The translations under genes and the position numbers were made by a program. Below the pieces are notes generated by a model, which saw only the letters and a program-made list of their open reading frames with translations, did no database searches and was not told where the DNA came from. A stretch of DNA of 64,000 bases from Pseudocitrobacter corydidari (GTDB lineage: Bacteria; Pseudomonadota; Gammaproteobacteria; Enterobacterales; Enterobacteriaceae), in NCBI RefSeq assembly GCF_021172065.1, contig NZ_CP087880.1:4440583-4504582 (forward strand), in the 5' to 3' direction. This document shows positions 51,765 to 62,094 of this stretch, piece by piece; position 1 is the stretch's first letter, and the number at the start of each line of letters is the position of its first letter.

Positions 51765-52973
51765 ATGAATGAGTTCCCGGTTGTATTGGTTATTAATAGC
51801 GGTTCATCGTCTATTAAATTTTCAGTACTGGATGTTGATACCTGTGATGTATTACTGGCGGGTATCGCGGAGGGTATTAATACTGAGCAGGCGGGTTTAA
51901 CGGTCAACGGCGGCGATATTTCGCCGCTGTCCCAACCCACTTATGAAGCTGCATTAAGCGCTATCTCATTTGAACTTGAAAAACGTGATTTAATCGATAG
52001 TGTGGCCTTAATTGGCCACCGCATCGCCCACGGCGGCGATATCTTTACCCAGTCTGTTTTAATTACTGACGCAGTGATTGACAGTATCCGTAAAGTTTCG
52101 CCGCTGGCGCCGTTGCATAACTACGCCAACCTGAGCGGGATTGAGTCCGCCCGCCAGCTTTTCCCGGGCGTACAGCAGGTTGCGGTATTTGACACCAGCT
52201 TTCATCAGACGCTGCCGCCAGAGGCGTATCTCTATGGTTTACCGTGGAAATACACTGAAGAGCTGGGTGTTCGTCGCTACGGTTTCCACGGCACCTCTCA
52301 TCGTTATGTCGCAAAACAGGCGTATGACCTGCTGGGGTTACAGGAAGCCGATTCCGGGCTGGTGATTGCACACCTGGGCAACGGAGCATCGATTTGCGCG
52401 GTACACAACGGGCAGAGCGTGGATACCTCAATGGGCATGACACCGCTGGAAGGCCTGATGATGGGCACCCGCAGCGGTGACGTCGATTTTGGCGCGATGG
52501 CGTGGATTGCCAGCCAGACCAACCAGACGATGAGCGACCTTGAGCGCATCGTCAATAAAGAGTCTGGCCTGCTGGGTATTTCCGGATTGTCATCCGACCT
52601 GCGCACCCTGGAAAAAGCGTGGCACGAAGGGCATGAGCGCGCGCAGCTGGCGATCAAAACCTTTGTCCATCGCATTGCGCGCCATATTGCCGGGCACGCG
52701 GCATCGCTGACCCGGCTGGACGGTATTATTTTCACCGGCGGTATCGGTGAGAATTCGGTACTTATCCGCCAAATGGTGCTGGAGCATTTACGCGTATTAG
52801 GTGTGGCAATAAGTTGCGAAATGAACAATCAACCTAATTCCTGCGGAGAACGCATTATTTCTGACGAACGTTCCAGTGTCGTCTGTGCCGTTATTCCGAC
52901 CAATGAAGAAAAAATGATTGCGCTGGACGCTATCCGTTTAGGAAATATTAATACGGTAGCGGAATACGCCTGA
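51765..52973 (+). CDS. tdcD: Propionate/acetate kinase TdcD
   Basis: TdcD makes propionate and ATP from propionyl phosphate, the energy-yielding end of threonine breakdown. The 402 residues belong to the ASKHA acetate-kinase family: [13 protein letters not shown] (8-20), [10 protein letters not shown] (about 86-95), FGFHGTSH-like [11 protein letters not shown] (about 172-182), and [10 protein letters not shown] (about 324-333). Confidence 0.95.
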   Translation: MNEFPVVLVINSGSSSIKFSVLDVDTCDVLLAGIAEGINTEQAGLTVNGGDISPLSQPTYEAALSAISFELEKRDLIDSVALIGHRIAHGGDIFTQSVLITDAVIDSIRKVSPLAPLHNYANLSGIESARQLFPGVQQVAVFDTSFHQTLPPEAYLYGLPWKYTEELGVRRYGFHGTSHRYVAKQAYDLLGLQEADSGLVIAHLGNGASICAVHNGQSVDTSMGMTPLEGLMMGTRSGDVDFGAMAWIASQTNQTMSDLERIVNKESGLLGISGLSSDLRTLEKAWHEGHERAQLAIKTFVHRIARHIAGHAASLTRLDGIIFTGGIGENSVLIRQMVLEHLRVLGVAISCEMNNQPNSCGERIISDERSSVVCAVIPTNEEKMIALDAIRLGNINTVAEYA

Positions 52974-53006
52974 GTTAATCGCTTTTAAAATTGAGAGAAG
53001 AGTTTC

Positions 53007-55301
53007 ATGAAGGTAAATATCGATCTTAACGATATGCATTTTGCCGATGCATGGCGCGGTTTTAAGGGTAGCGAATGGCAGAATGAAATTAACGTTCGCG
53101 AATTTATTCAGCAGAACTACACGCCGTATGAAGGCGACGAGTCTTTCCTCGCGGAAGCGACGTCGGCGACAACCGCCCTGTGGGAAAAAGTGATGGAAGG
53201 CATTCGTACCGAGAATGCCACTCACGCCCCGGTCGATTTTGACACCAATATCGCGACCACCATTACCGCGCACGATGCAGGTTATATCGAAAAAGATCTG
53301 GAAAAAATTGTCGGCCTGCAAACGGATAAACCGCTGAAACGCGCGCTGCATCCGTTCGGCGGCATCAATATGATCAAAAGCTCTTTCGAGGCCTATGGCC
53401 GCGAAATGGATGCCGATTTCGAGTACCAGTTTACGTCACTGCGTAAAACCCATAACCAGGGTGTATTTGATGCCTACTCGCCGGATATGCTGCGCTGTCG
53501 CAAATCGGGCGTGCTGACCGGCCTGCCGGATGGCTACGGGCGCGGGCGTATTATCGGCGATTACCGCCGCGTGGCGCTGTATGGCATCCGTTATCTGGTG
53601 CGCGAACGCGAGCTGCAATTTGCGGACTTACAGAACAAACTGGAGTGGGGCGAAAGCCTGGAAGCCACTATTCGCCTGCGTGAAGAGCTGGCCGAACATC
53701 GTCGCGCGTTGCTGCAAATGCAGGAGATGGCGGCGAAGTACGGTTGCGATATCTCGCGCCCGGCGCGTAATGCGCAGGAAGCGGTGCAGTGGCTCTATTT
53801 TGCCTATCTGGCGGCGGTGAAATCGCAGAACGGCGGCGCGATGTCGCTGGGCCGCACGGCCACCTTCCTCGATATTTACATCGAGCGCGATATGCAGGCG
53901 GGCGAGTTAACGGAACAGCAGGCGCAGGAGCTGATCGACCACTTCATTATGAAGATCCGCATGGTGCGCTTCCTGCGAACCCCGGAATTCGACACGCTCT
54001 TCTCCGGCGACCCGATTTGGGCGACGGAAGTGATCGGCGGGATGGGGCTGGATGGCCGCACGCTGGTAAGCAAAAACTCTTTCCGTTACCTGCATACCCT
54101 GCACACCATGGGCCCGGCGCCGGAACCCAACCTGACCATACTGTGGTCGGAAGCCCTGCCGAAAGCGTTCAAGCAGTACGCAGCACAGGTCTCTATCGTC
54201 ACCTCATCGCTGCAATATGAAAACGATGACCTGATGCGCGCAGACTTTGACAGTGATGACTACGCTATCGCCTGCTGCGTCAGCCCGATGGTTATCGGCA
54301 AGCAGATGCAGTTCTTCGGCGCGCGCGCCAACCTCGCCAAAACGTTGCTGTACGCTATCAACGGCGGGGTGGATGAGAAGCTGAAAATCCAGGTCGGGCC
54401 GAAAACCGCGCCGCTGATGGATGATGTGCTGGATTACGACACCGTCATGGAAAGCCTCGACCACTTTATGGACTGGCTGGCGGTGCAGTACATCAGTGCG
54501 CTGAATGTCATTCACTACATGCATGACAAATACAGCTACGAAGCGTCGCTGATGGCGCTGCACGACCGCGATGTCTATCGCACGATGGCCTGCGGTATGG
54601 CCGGGTTGTCGGTGGCGGCAGATTCCCTGTCGGCTATCAAATACGCCCGCGTGAAACCGATCCGTGATGAAAACGGGCTGGCGGTCGATTTTGCAATCGA
54701 GGGCGACTATCCGCAATACGGCAACAATGATGAACGTGTTGACAGCATCGCCTGTGACCTGGTTGAGCGCTTTATGAAGAAAATCAAAGTGCTGCCAACC
54801 TACCGTAACGCCGTGCCGACCCAGTCGATTCTGACCATCACCTCGAACGTGGTGTATGGCCAGAAAACCGGGAATACCCCGGACGGTCGTCGCGCGGGCA
54901 CGCCGTTTGCGCCGGGTGCCAACCCGATGCACGGGCGCGATCGCAAAGGTGCGGTTGCCTCGCTGACGTCAGTGGCGAAGCTGCCGTTTACCTATGCCAA
55001 AGACGGGATTTCCTACACCTTCTCGATTGTTCCGGCAGCGCTCGGCAAAGAGGATGCAGTACGCAAGACCAACCTCGTCGGCCTGCTCGACGGTTACTTC
55101 CATCATGAAGCGTCGATAGAGGGCGGCCAGCATCTTAACGTCAACGTGATGAACCGCGACATGCTGCTGGACGCCATCGCGCATCCGGAAAACTACCCGA
55201 ACTTAACCATTCGCGTCTCGGGCTACGCGGTGCGCTTTAATGCGCTGACGCGTGAGCAGCAGCAGGACGTGATCTCCCGAACCTTTACCCAGGCACTTTG
55301 A
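53007..55301 (+). CDS. tdcE: 2-ketobutyrate formate-lyase / pyruvate formate-lyase TdcE
   Basis: TdcE is a glycyl-radical enzyme that converts 2-oxobutyrate (or pyruvate) and CoA to propionyl-CoA (or acetyl-CoA) and formate. The 764 residues contain the catalytic pair Cys423-Cys424 in AIACCVSPM and the radical glycine Gly739 in RVSGYAVRF. It needs the activating enzyme PflA, which is not in this window. Confidence 0.96.
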   Translation: MKVNIDLNDMHFADAWRGFKGSEWQNEINVREFIQQNYTPYEGDESFLAEATSATTALWEKVMEGIRTENATHAPVDFDTNIATTITAHDAGYIEKDLEKIVGLQTDKPLKRALHPFGGINMIKSSFEAYGREMDADFEYQFTSLRKTHNQGVFDAYSPDMLRCRKSGVLTGLPDGYGRGRIIGDYRRVALYGIRYLVRERELQFADLQNKLEWGESLEATIRLREELAEHRRALLQMQEMAAKYGCDISRPARNAQEAVQWLYFAYLAAVKSQNGGAMSLGRTATFLDIYIERDMQAGELTEQQAQELIDHFIMKIRMVRFLRTPEFDTLFSGDPIWATEVIGGMGLDGRTLVSKNSFRYLHTLHTMGPAPEPNLTILWSEALPKAFKQYAAQVSIVTSSLQYENDDLMRADFDSDDYAIACCVSPMVIGKQMQFFGARANLAKTLLYAINGGVDEKLKIQVGPKTAPLMDDVLDYDTVMESLDHFMDWLAVQYISALNVIHYMHDKYSYEASLMALHDRDVYRTMACGMAGLSVAADSLSAIKYARVKPIRDENGLAVDFAIEGDYPQYGNNDERVDSIACDLVERFMKKIKVLPTYRNAVPTQSILTITSNVVYGQKTGNTPDGRRAGTPFAPGANPMHGRDRKGAVASLTSVAKLPFTYAKDGISYTFSIVPAALGKEDAVRKTNLVGLLDGYFHHEASIEGGQHLNVNVMNRDMLLDAIAHPENYPNLTIRVSGYAVRFNALTREQQQDVISRTFTQAL

Positions 55302-55315
55302 GAACTGGAGAGCGC

Positions 55316-55711
55316 ATGAAAAAGATGATTGAAACCACCCGTGCGCCGGGTGCGATTGGCCCCTACGTACAGGGGATCGATTTAGGCAAAATGATCTTCA
55401 CCTCCGGGCAGATCCCGGTGAATCCACAAAACGGCGAGATCCCGGCGGATGTGGCGGATCAGGCGCGAATGAGCCTGGAAAACGTCAAAGCCATTATCAC
55501 GGCGGCGGGTCTTGAGGTGGGGAGTATCGTCAAGACGACGGTATTTATTACTGACCTGAATGATTTTGCGACCATCAACCAGGTTTATCAGCAGTTCTTC
55601 GACGATCATCATGCTACTTATCCGACGCGCAGCTGCGTGCAGGTAGCGAGATTACCGAAGGATGTGAAGCTGGAAATTGAAGCGATCGCCGTTCGGGGAG
55701 ATAGCCTGTAA
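55316..55711 (+). CDS. tdcF: RidA-family enamine/imine deaminase TdcF
   Basis: TdcF is a trimeric RidA (YjgF) protein thought to clear reactive enamines made by TdcB and TdcG. The 131 residues start MKKMIETTRAPGAIGPYVQG, and the RSCVQVARLPKDVKLEIEAIA signature (about 107-127) contains the conserved Arg and Glu. ATG 55316 with GGAG upstream was chosen over one 18 nt earlier that overlaps the tdcE end. Gap to tdcE: 14 nt. Confidence 0.94.
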   Translation: MKKMIETTRAPGAIGPYVQGIDLGKMIFTSGQIPVNPQNGEIPADVADQARMSLENVKAIITAAGLEVGSIVKTTVFITDLNDFATINQVYQQFFDDHHATYPTRSCVQVARLPKDVKLEIEAIAVRGDSL

Positions 55712-55778
55712 TTCGCTTGTAGCCACACCGGGCTGCTATCCGGCAGCCCGTCTCTGAAGTCGTATCGAGGTCACGGAT

Positions 55779-57143
55779 ATGATTAGCACATTCGATATGT
55801 TCAAAATCGGCGTTGGGCCATCCAGCTCGCACACGGTTGGGCCGATGAATGCCGGGAAATCCTTTATTGATGAACTCCAGAAGAGTGGGGCGCTGTCGCA
55901 AATAACCGGTCTGACGGTCGATCTCTATGGTTCGCTGTCGCTCACCGGGAAAGGGCATGCGACCGACGTCGCGGTGATTATGGGGCTGGCGGGCAATCGC
56001 CCGGATAGCGTCGATATTGACGCCATTCCGGCATTTATTCGCGCCGTACAGCGCAGCGGGCGTCTACCGGTGGCGCAGGGCGCTGCCGTGGTACCGTTCT
56101 CTGTAAACGATGACGTGGTCTTTCATGATGAAACCCTGCCGCGCCACGAGAACGGCATGCGCTTTACCGCGCGTTACGGCGACCAGATTTTACTGTGTAA
56201 AACCTACTACTCGGTGGGCGGCGGTTTTATTGTCGAAGAAGAAAAGTTTGGCCAGGCGCATGACATCGAACAGCCCGTACCGTTTCCGTTCCGCTCTGCC
56301 AGTGAACTGGTAAAACAGTGTACGGAAAACGGATTGTCCATCTCTGGCCTGATGATGCAGAACGAGCTGGCGCTCAGGAGCAGAGAAGAGATCGACACCG
56401 GTTTTGCGCGGATCTGGCACGTCATGCGCACCGGGATCGAACGCGGCATGAATACGGAAGGCGTGCTGCCAGGGCCGATGAACGTGCCGCGCCGCGCGGT
56501 GGCATTGCGGCGGATCCTCGTCTCCAGCGACAGCACCTCCAGCGATCCGATGAATGTGATCGACTGGATCAACATGTTCGCGCTGGCGGTCAGTGAAGAG
56601 AATGCGGCGGGCGGGCGCGTCGTCACCGCGCCCACCAACGGTGCCTGCGGCATCGTTCCGGCGGTGCTGGCCTATTACGACAAATTCCGTCGTACGGTGA
56701 ACGGTAACTCCGTGGCGCGTTTCTTACTGACCGCCGGGGCGATTGGCGGCCTGTATAAGCAGAACGCTTCAATTTCCGGTGCGGAAGTGGGCTGTCAGGG
56801 CGAAGTGGGCGTCGCAGCCTCGATGGCGGCAGCGGGGCTGACGGAGTTGCTTGGCGGCAGCCCGCAGCAGGTGTGCATGGCGGCGGAAATCGCCATGGAG
56901 CATAACCTGGGCCTGACCTGCGATCCGGTTGGCGGACAGGTGCAAATTCCTTGTATCGAGCGTAACGCCATCAACGCGGTGAAAGCGGTTAACGCAGCGC
57001 GAATGGCGATTCAGCGTACCAGTGAAGCGCGCGTCTCTCTCGATAAAGTGATCGAGACGATGTATGAAACGGGCAAAGATATGAACGATAAGTATCGCGA
57101 AACGTCCCGTGGCGGGCTGGCGATAAAAGTGGTGTGCAGTTAA
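55779..57143 (+). CDS. tdcG: L-serine dehydratase TdcG
   Basis: TdcG is a 4Fe-4S L-serine deaminase. The 454 residues include SSSHTVGPM (15-23) in the beta domain, [14 protein letters not shown] (about 285-298) and GCQGEVGVA (about 338-346), which hold ligand cysteines; [22 protein letters not shown] lies near 369-390. It is the last gene of tdcABCDEFG, followed by a strong terminator. Confidence 0.95.
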   Translation: MISTFDMFKIGVGPSSSHTVGPMNAGKSFIDELQKSGALSQITGLTVDLYGSLSLTGKGHATDVAVIMGLAGNRPDSVDIDAIPAFIRAVQRSGRLPVAQGAAVVPFSVNDDVVFHDETLPRHENGMRFTARYGDQILLCKTYYSVGGGFIVEEEKFGQAHDIEQPVPFPFRSASELVKQCTENGLSISGLMMQNELALRSREEIDTGFARIWHVMRTGIERGMNTEGVLPGPMNVPRRAVALRRILVSSDSTSSDPMNVIDWINMFALAVSEENAAGGRVVTAPTNGACGIVPAVLAYYDKFRRTVNGNSVARFLLTAGAIGGLYKQNASISGAEVGCQGEVGVAASMAAAGLTELLGGSPQQVCMAAEIAMEHNLGLTCDPVGGQVQIPCIERNAINAVKAVNAARMAIQRTSEARVSLDKVIETMYETGKDMNDKYRETSRGGLAIKVVCS

Positions 57144-57163
57144 TTTTTGAAGGGCTAAAAACA

Positions 57164-57193
57164 GAAAACCCCGGTTCCCCGGGGTTTCCTTTT
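57164..57193. terminator. Terminator shared by tdcG and yhaL
   Basis: GAAAACCCCGG TTC CCCGGGGTTTCCTTTT can end both strands: T-rich after the stem on plus, and TTTTCTG on minus. The yhaL stop lies at its edge. Confidence 0.8.
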
Positions 57194-57353
57194 ATGCCGC
57201 TTCCTCTTCCGACTGACGGGTTTGGGCATCTGCGACTATCGCTTCGAGTTCGCCTAACATCTCTTCATAACCGAAACTAACCGGCGCTGAAATGACGGCC
57301 TGGGGTTTTACCTGCTTTTTCGCCTGCGGCTTCTTATGGCTTTTCTTACTCAT
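57192..57353 (-). CDS. yhaL: Small protein YhaL (53 aa)
   Basis: The 53-residue frame starts MSKKSHKKPQAKKQ and ends RQSEEEAA. A lysine-rich basic N-terminus is followed by FGYEEMLGELEAIVADAQTR, which matches E. coli YhaL (54 aa). Its function is unknown. It lies 25 nt after the yhaK end, with AGTGAGCAG before the ATG, and is probably co-transcribed with yhaK. Confidence 0.88.
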   Translation of the reverse strand: MSKKSHKKPQAKKQVKPQAVISAPVSFGYEEMLGELEAIVADAQTRQSEEEAA

Positions 57354-57378
57354 CTGCTCACTCTTTTCATCCTGAAAA

Positions 57379-58080
57379 TTACACAGGTAAATCTATCAGT
57401 AAAGCGCGCAGCGGCGTATCGGCAACCAGCGTTATGTTATCTTCGTCACGAATAAATGCGCCATCACCGCAGGTGAGCGCCCCTTTTTCCAGCGCCTGCG
57501 TCTCAGCATGCACGGTACCGTGGATCGACTGCAGATACGCGCGCGGACCGTTGAGGTGGAAACTGACTTTCTCACCTTTTTTCAACTCGATATGGTGGAT
57601 CCACACCTTCTGACGCAATTGCAGGCTGCCGTCTGCGCCGTCTGGCGAAGCCAGAAGTTGTGGTGAAGCATCTGCAATGCCCACTTTTTGAATCAGCGGA
57701 TTTTCACGTTCCGGGCAGGCGTCAAGCCAGAGCTGCATCCGGGTGAGGGGTTTATCCTTACTGACATTATGTTCGCTGTAGCTGATGCCCGGCTGGGTCG
57801 AAATCAGCAGCGCTTCGCCTGCTTTCGCCTGTACATGATGGCCTTCGCTGTTGCGGTATTCCGCTTCCCCTTCGAGGATGATATTGAGGATATCCACTTT
57901 CGGGTAAGTTCGCGGCTGGAAGGAGGCCCCTGGTGCCAGCACTTCCTGGTTCAGAACACGCAAAGAGGCGTATCCCAGCAGTTTCGGGTCAAAGTAGTGT
58001 CCAAAGGAGAAAGTGTAGCGAGCCTGGAGCCAGCCGAAGTCCGCCTTTCCACACTGTTTGGCTGTTCGGGTAGTAATCAT
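57379..58080 (-). CDS. yhaK: Pirin-family bicupin YhaK
   Basis: The 233 residues belong to the pirin family (cupin fold). The N-terminal RAKQCGKADFGWLQARYTFSFGHYFDP is characteristic, although the metal site is poorly kept in YhaK proteins. In E. coli it is induced by oxidative/nitrosative stress and controlled by the neighbouring YhaJ. It is divergent from yhaJ across 105 bp. Confidence 0.93.
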   Translation of the reverse strand: MITTRTAKQCGKADFGWLQARYTFSFGHYFDPKLLGYASLRVLNQEVLAPGASFQPRTYPKVDILNIILEGEAEYRNSEGHHVQAKAGEALLISTQPGISYSEHNVSKDKPLTRMQLWLDACPERENPLIQKVGIADASPQLLASPDGADGSLQLRQKVWIHHIELKKGEKVSFHLNGPRAYLQSIHGTVHAETQALEKGALTCGDGAFIRDEDNITLVADTPLRALLIDLPV

Positions 58081-58185
58081 AGTTTTTGACCTCTCTTTAC
58101 ACTAAATCAATGGTAAAGGTATGGACGCTGCATTGTTAGCCAGATATTCTGCCCGGTATATTCAAATTTCCTGAATGATAAAACG

Positions 58186-59082
58186 ATGGCTAAAGAGAGA
58201 GCATTAACGCTGGAAGCCCTGCGGGTGATGGATGCAATCGACCGTCGCGGCAGCTTTGCCGCTGCGGCTGATGAGCTGGGACGCGTTCCGTCGGCATTAA
58301 GCTACACCATGCAAAAACTGGAAGAAGAACTGGACGTTGTGTTGTTCGACCGCTCAGGTCATCGAACAAAATTCACCAATGTCGGGCGGATGCTTCTGGA
58401 ACGCGGGCGCGTACTGCTGGAAGCGGCGGATAAGCTGACGACCGATGCCGAAGCACTGGCGCGCGGTTGGGAAACACATCTGACGATTGTCACCGAAGCG
58501 CTCATTCCTACACCCACGCTCTATCCGCTGATTGAAAAGCTGGCGGCGAAAGCGAACACACAACTTTCAATTATCACCGAAGTGCTGGCCGGTGCGTGGG
58601 AACGCCTGGAGCAGGGGCGAGCGGATATCGTGATTGCGCCGGATATGCATTTCCGTTCGTCGTCGGAAATTAACTCACGCAAACTCTATTCGGTGATGAA
58701 CGTTTACGTCGCCGCGCCAGATCACCCGATTCATCAGGAGCCGGAACCGCTCTCTGAAGTGACGCGCGTGAAGTACCGCGGCGTGGCGGTGGCGGATACC
58801 GCCCGTGAACGCCCGGTGCTGACGGTGCAGTTACTGGATAAACAGCCGCGCCTTACCGTAACCTCAATGGAAGATAAGCGCCAGGCTCTGCTGGCCGGTT
58901 TGGGTGTGGCGACCATGCCGTATCCGCTGGTGGAAAAAGATATCGCCGAGGGGCGTTTGCGGGTAGTGAGCCCGGAATACACCAACGAAGTGGAAATTAT
59001 CATGGCGTGGCGTCGCGACAGCATGGGCGAAGCGAAGTCGTGGTGTCTGCGGGAAATTCAGAAGCTGCTGGCGGTTAAGTAG
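58186..59082 (+). CDS. yhaJ: LysR-type regulator YhaJ
   Basis: The 298-residue LysR protein has its HTH at about 8-65 (GSFAAAADELGRVPSALSYTMQKLEEEL) and an effector domain at 90-295. In E. coli YhaJ senses aromatic breakdown products such as those of dinitrotoluene and activates yqjF; the yqjFG genes lie nearby here too. REP elements follow its stop. Confidence 0.94.
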   Translation: MAKERALTLEALRVMDAIDRRGSFAAAADELGRVPSALSYTMQKLEEELDVVLFDRSGHRTKFTNVGRMLLERGRVLLEAADKLTTDAEALARGWETHLTIVTEALIPTPTLYPLIEKLAAKANTQLSIITEVLAGAWERLEQGRADIVIAPDMHFRSSSEINSRKLYSVMNVYVAAPDHPIHQEPEPLSEVTRVKYRGVAVADTARERPVLTVQLLDKQPRLTVTSMEDKRQALLAGLGVATMPYPLVEKDIAEGRLRVVSPEYTNEVEIIMAWRRDSMGEAKSWCLREIQKLLAVK

Positions 59083-59107
59083 GGTTTTTGTTCAGCGGTG
59101 CGGCGAA

Positions 59108-59178
59108 GTCGGATGGCGGCTGCGCCTTATCCGACCTACAGGATTTGCGTAGGCCGGATAAGCGAAGCGCCATCCGGC
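59108..59178. repeat. REP pair between yhaJ and yhaH
   Basis: GTCGGATGGCGGCTGCGCCTTATCCGAC and GTAGGCCGGATAAGCGAAGCGCCATCCGGC lie between two convergent gene ends. Confidence 0.9.
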
Positions 59179-59188
59179 AATAAACGCA

Positions 59189-59554
59189 CTACGAATTCAA
59201 CTTCGGATCCGCGCCAAAGCGGTTCTCGCCCGGCGTACCCGACTGGCAGTTGAAGATAATAATCACCAGCCAGCCGATAATCGGGATGATCAGCAGCAAC
59301 AGCCACCAGGCCGAGCGGTCGGTATCGTGCAGGCGGCGGAACTGGACGGCCCACCAGGGCAGGAAAATCAGCACACCATAAATGGTTGTCAGAATTCCTT
59401 CACCGCTGGCGCGCTGCCAGCCCAGCATCTTATCGATAATACCCAGCACCAGCGTAAAGATGACGTTGACCAGAATAAACATCCAGTACTCTTTACGGCG
59501 AGCGCGGCCCCCAAAACCGATGTAATTTCGTAGAACTTTGAGATACCAATCCAT
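59189..59554 (-). CDS. yhaH: DUF805 inner-membrane protein YhaH
   Basis: The 121 residues have four hydrophobic segments and the DUF805 marks FGGRARRKEYWMF (14-26) and QFRRLHDTDRSAWW (about 71-84). Its function is unknown. K-12 has a paralog, yhaI, beside it; only one copy is present here. Confidence 0.92.
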   Translation of the reverse strand: MDWYLKVLRNYIGFGGRARRKEYWMFILVNVIFTLVLGIIDKMLGWQRASGEGILTTIYGVLIFLPWWAVQFRRLHDTDRSAWWLLLLIIPIIGWLVIIIFNCQSGTPGENRFGADPKLNS

Positions 59555-59649
59555 TTTCTGCCTCAGCTATTCGTTAATCACTTGTTTTCTAAGCGATCGA
59601 ATTAAGAATAGCTGTGAATGAAACGGTGGTAAATATTGGTGTTACCAAT

Positions 59650-59675
59650 TAATAGGGCATCCCGGAGGATGCCCT
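59650..59675 (-). terminator. Terminator after yqjG
   Basis: AGGGCATCC CGGA GGATGCCCT lies just beyond the yqjG stop. On the minus strand it is followed by ATTAATT, a weak T tract. Confidence 0.65.
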
Positions 59676-59681
59676 GTGTCA

Positions 59682-60668
59682 TTAGCGGGAGCGCTCATCA
59701 CGCCCGTGTGGCTCGTCGAGATCCTGCCACGGCCCAATGGAAATGATTCCCGTAGGGTTAATGGTTTTATGGCTGCGGAAATAGTGATTGCGGATGTGAT
59801 CGAAATTCACCGTCTCGGCAATGCCCGGCATCTGATAGATATCGCGCATAAAACCGTGCAGGTTCAGGTAATCGCTGATACGGTGCTTATCGCACTTAAA
59901 GTGCGTCACATAGACCGGATCAAAGCGGATCAATGTGGTCCACAGACGAATATCGGCTTCAGTGAGCTGATTACCCGTCAGATAACGATGCTGACCGAGG
60001 ATCTGCTCAAGGCGTTCCAGCGAGGTAAAGACTTTCTCCACCGCGTCGCTGTAGGCGTCCTGGCTGGTGGCAAAGCCGGCTTTGTAGACGCCGTTATTCA
60101 CCGTGTCGTAGATCCAACCGTTCAGTTCATCAATCTGTGCGCGCAGCTCAGCAGGATAGTAATCACCCGCTTTCGCGCCCAGGCCGTCGAAAGCCGTATT
60201 GAACATGCGAATGATTTCGGCGGATTCGTTGCTGACGATGGTATGGTTTTTCTTATCCCACAGCACCGGTACGGTAACGCGCCCGGTATAGTGCGGATCG
60301 GCATGCAGATAGAGTTGATAGAGGAATTCATGCTGATACAGCGTATCGCCGGTCGCCGCCGGGAAGCTGTCATCAAAGGTCCAGCCATTTTCCAGCATCA
60401 GCGGGTTGACCACGGAAACGGAGATAAACGGCTCCAGCCCTTTCAGTTTACGCAGAATCAGCGTGCGGTGCGCCCACGGACAGGCGAGCGAGACGTACAG
60501 GTGATAGCGATCTTTCTCAGCGGCAAACCCGCCGACGCCCGATGGGCCTGCTTCGCCATCCGCAGTGAGCCAGTTACGGAATGCCGAGACTGAACGTTGA
60601 AATTTACCCCCGGTGGATTTGGTGTCATACCAGGTGTCATGCCAGACGCCGTCGATCAGTTGTCCCAT
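59682..60668 (-). CDS. yqjG: Glutathionyl-hydroquinone reductase YqjG
   Basis: YqjG is a xi-class glutathione transferase that reduces glutathionyl-hydroquinones. The 328 residues have catalytic Cys63 in ACPWAHRT, and the conserved tyrosines lie in the C-terminal alpha domain. The gene is preceded by yqjF with a hairpin between them. Confidence 0.95.
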   Translation of the reverse strand: MGQLIDGVWHDTWYDTKSTGGKFQRSVSAFRNWLTADGEAGPSGVGGFAAEKDRYHLYVSLACPWAHRTLILRKLKGLEPFISVSVVNPLMLENGWTFDDSFPAATGDTLYQHEFLYQLYLHADPHYTGRVTVPVLWDKKNHTIVSNESAEIIRMFNTAFDGLGAKAGDYYPAELRAQIDELNGWIYDTVNNGVYKAGFATSQDAYSDAVEKVFTSLERLEQILGQHRYLTGNQLTEADIRLWTTLIRFDPVYVTHFKCDKHRISDYLNLHGFMRDIYQMPGIAETVNFDHIRNHYFRSHKTINPTGIISIGPWQDLDEPHGRDERSR

Positions 60669-60688
60669 TTTTCTCTCCTTCAGATGGC

Positions 60689-60715
60689 AAAAGCGAGGAG
60701 ATGTCTCCTCGCTTT
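60689..60715 (-). terminator. Hairpin between yqjF and yqjG
   Basis: AAAGCGAGGAG ATG TCTCCTCGCTTT is a perfect 11-bp stem. Read on the minus strand it is followed by TGCC and lacks a T run, so it may be a stability hairpin rather than a full terminator. Confidence 0.6.
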
Positions 60716-60732
60716 GATTCAGTATAGTGCGA

Positions 60733-61125
60733 TTACCACTTTTTATTCAGCACGCGGTCGATGCTGAATGCGCCCGGGCCGGTGATAGCCAGCAGCAGGA
60801 AACCGCCCGCAATGGTGAGGTTTTTCATAAACATCAGCGAGTTTACGCCTTCCGCGAAGTTACTGTGGAACAGGAACGCGGTCAGGATGGTGAAGCCCGC
60901 AGTAAACAGCGCGGTGGTTCGGGTCAGGAAACCAAACAGCACTGCCAGACCGCCGCCAAACTCAAGCAGGATAACCAGCGGCAGCATAAAGCCAGGGACG
61001 CCCATTGCTTCCATATATTGTTGGGTACCCGCATAACCGGTGATTTTGCCCCAACCTGCGGTAATGAACAGGATTGGCATCAGGATGCGCGCTACCAGTA
61101 CACCAACATCTTCTAATTTTTTCAT
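60733..61125 (-). CDS. yqjF: DoxX-family inner-membrane protein YqjF
   Basis: The 130 residues have four hydrophobic helices and the DoxX motif ARILMPILFITAGWGKI (11-27). In E. coli yqjF is induced by nitroaromatic breakdown products through YhaJ and is presumed a quinone-type reductase subunit. ATG 61125 (MKKLEDVGVL) was chosen because it gives the family length; CCTGGAGTTTTAAG lies upstream. Confidence 0.92.
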   Translation of the reverse strand: MKKLEDVGVLVARILMPILFITAGWGKITGYAGTQQYMEAMGVPGFMLPLVILLEFGGGLAVLFGFLTRTTALFTAGFTILTAFLFHSNFAEGVNSLMFMKNLTIAGGFLLLAITGPGAFSIDRVLNKKW

Positions 61126-61354
61126 CTTAAAACTCCAGGATACCCATCGGGCGAACAATGTTATTTATTGTGCAAATACACGTTGATGCCGTGTGCCTGC
61201 TGTCGATGGAAAGAAGAATACCTGCGGCCTGGATCAATTGTTAGCAAGGAAAACTGTCGAATTGCTTCAAAAATTCTGAGTAATGAAATGCAAGATGAAT
61301 ATTTTTGTCGAGGCTGCTCGGGGAGTGGTGAATTGCCTGCTGACGGCGGGGTAG

Positions 61355-61774
61355 CTGTTACCCTTATTCCATGCGCTGGCAAGGCTTTTAGCGCCAGGTT
61401 ACACTACCCAAAGCCAGTTCGACGCGATGATGAGCTATATCGCGCAGGCCGGCCATTCCGCCAGTCTGTTCGTCTTTTTTCGCCGGCTGGCGCGTAAGGT
61501 ACCTCAACACAAGGAGACGTTGATGACGATTGCGGAGTGGATGGAAAAAGAGCGGGAAAAAGGGATCGATTTTGGCCGTCGGCTAGGGATGAATAAAGGG
61601 CGTCGCGAAGGTATTAAGGATGGGCTCCGTAGAGGGCTTGATAAGGGTTTTGATAGAGGCGAACGCAACGCCAAACGTCAAATCGCCCGGGCATTATTGG
61701 CCACCGGTATCGACGTGGCAATCATTGACAAAACCACCGGCCTGACTGTTGCCGAGATAGAAGCGCTCGCCTAA
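61355..61774 (+). pseudogene. C-terminal remnant of an Rpn-family (PD-(D/E)XK) nuclease gene
   Basis: The open frame following TAG 61352-61354 reads LLPLFHALARLLAPGYTTQS and continues through MMSYIAQAGHSASL, VPQHKETLMTIAEWME and a charged helix rich in Gly/Lys/Arg (GRRLGMNKGRREG) to the TGLTVAEIEALA end. This is the C-terminal half of recombination-promoting nucleases (Rpn/transposase_31). The N-terminal nuclease domain is missing upstream. An ATG at 61427 or the one in TLMTIAEW could still start a short product. The gene is broken. Confidence 0.7.
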
Positions 61775-61779
61775 AAACA

Positions 61780-61805
61780 AGGCCCGGCATTGCATACCGG
61801 GCCTG
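61780..61805. terminator. Hairpin between the Rpn remnant and yqjK
   Basis: AGGCCCGG CATTGCATA CCGGGCCT lies between convergent ends. It has no good T run; it may act as a terminator for either side. Confidence 0.5.
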
Positions 61806-61812
61806 TATCAGA

Positions 61813-62094
61813 TTAACGCAGCGTATTTTTCACCAGCCGCCAGGCGCTCCAGACGCTGAACCCGCGTCGTGCCCAGCGCACCAGCCTGTTCGGCTGACGC
61901 AAACCCCAGACCGCGAACACGCCGCTACCCGCCAGCGCCCAGGTACGCAGGCTGAGCAGCATCGCCCATTTGCGGTCGTAGACGTGGGTGAGTTCCAGCC
62001 AGTCGCGTCGGCCCGCACTTAAGTCCAGCCGCTGTTGCTGAATCTGGCTCAGCAAATACGCCTTACGCGCCTCACGCTCCTTTCGGTTACTCAC
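61813..62094 (-). CDS. yqjK: YqjK-like membrane-associated protein
   Basis: The 93 residues (99 in E. coli YqjK) have a polar N-terminal helix (QIQQQRLDLSAGRRDWLE, 17-34) and a hydrophobic stretch (about 45-65). The start is GTG 62094, overlapping the yqjE end by 8 nt. The function is unknown; it is co-transcribed with yqjD and yqjE. Confidence 0.88.
   Translation of the reverse strand: MSNRKEREARKAYLLSQIQQQRLDLSAGRRDWLELTHVYDRKWAMLLSLRTWALAGSGVFAVWGLRQPNRLVRWARRGFSVWSAWRLVKNTLR

Noticed and set aside
61168-61497. Open frame of 109 codons overlapping the Rpn remnant in another frame
   Set aside because: Composition and sequence resemble no protein; the Rpn-like frame is clearly the historical coding frame.
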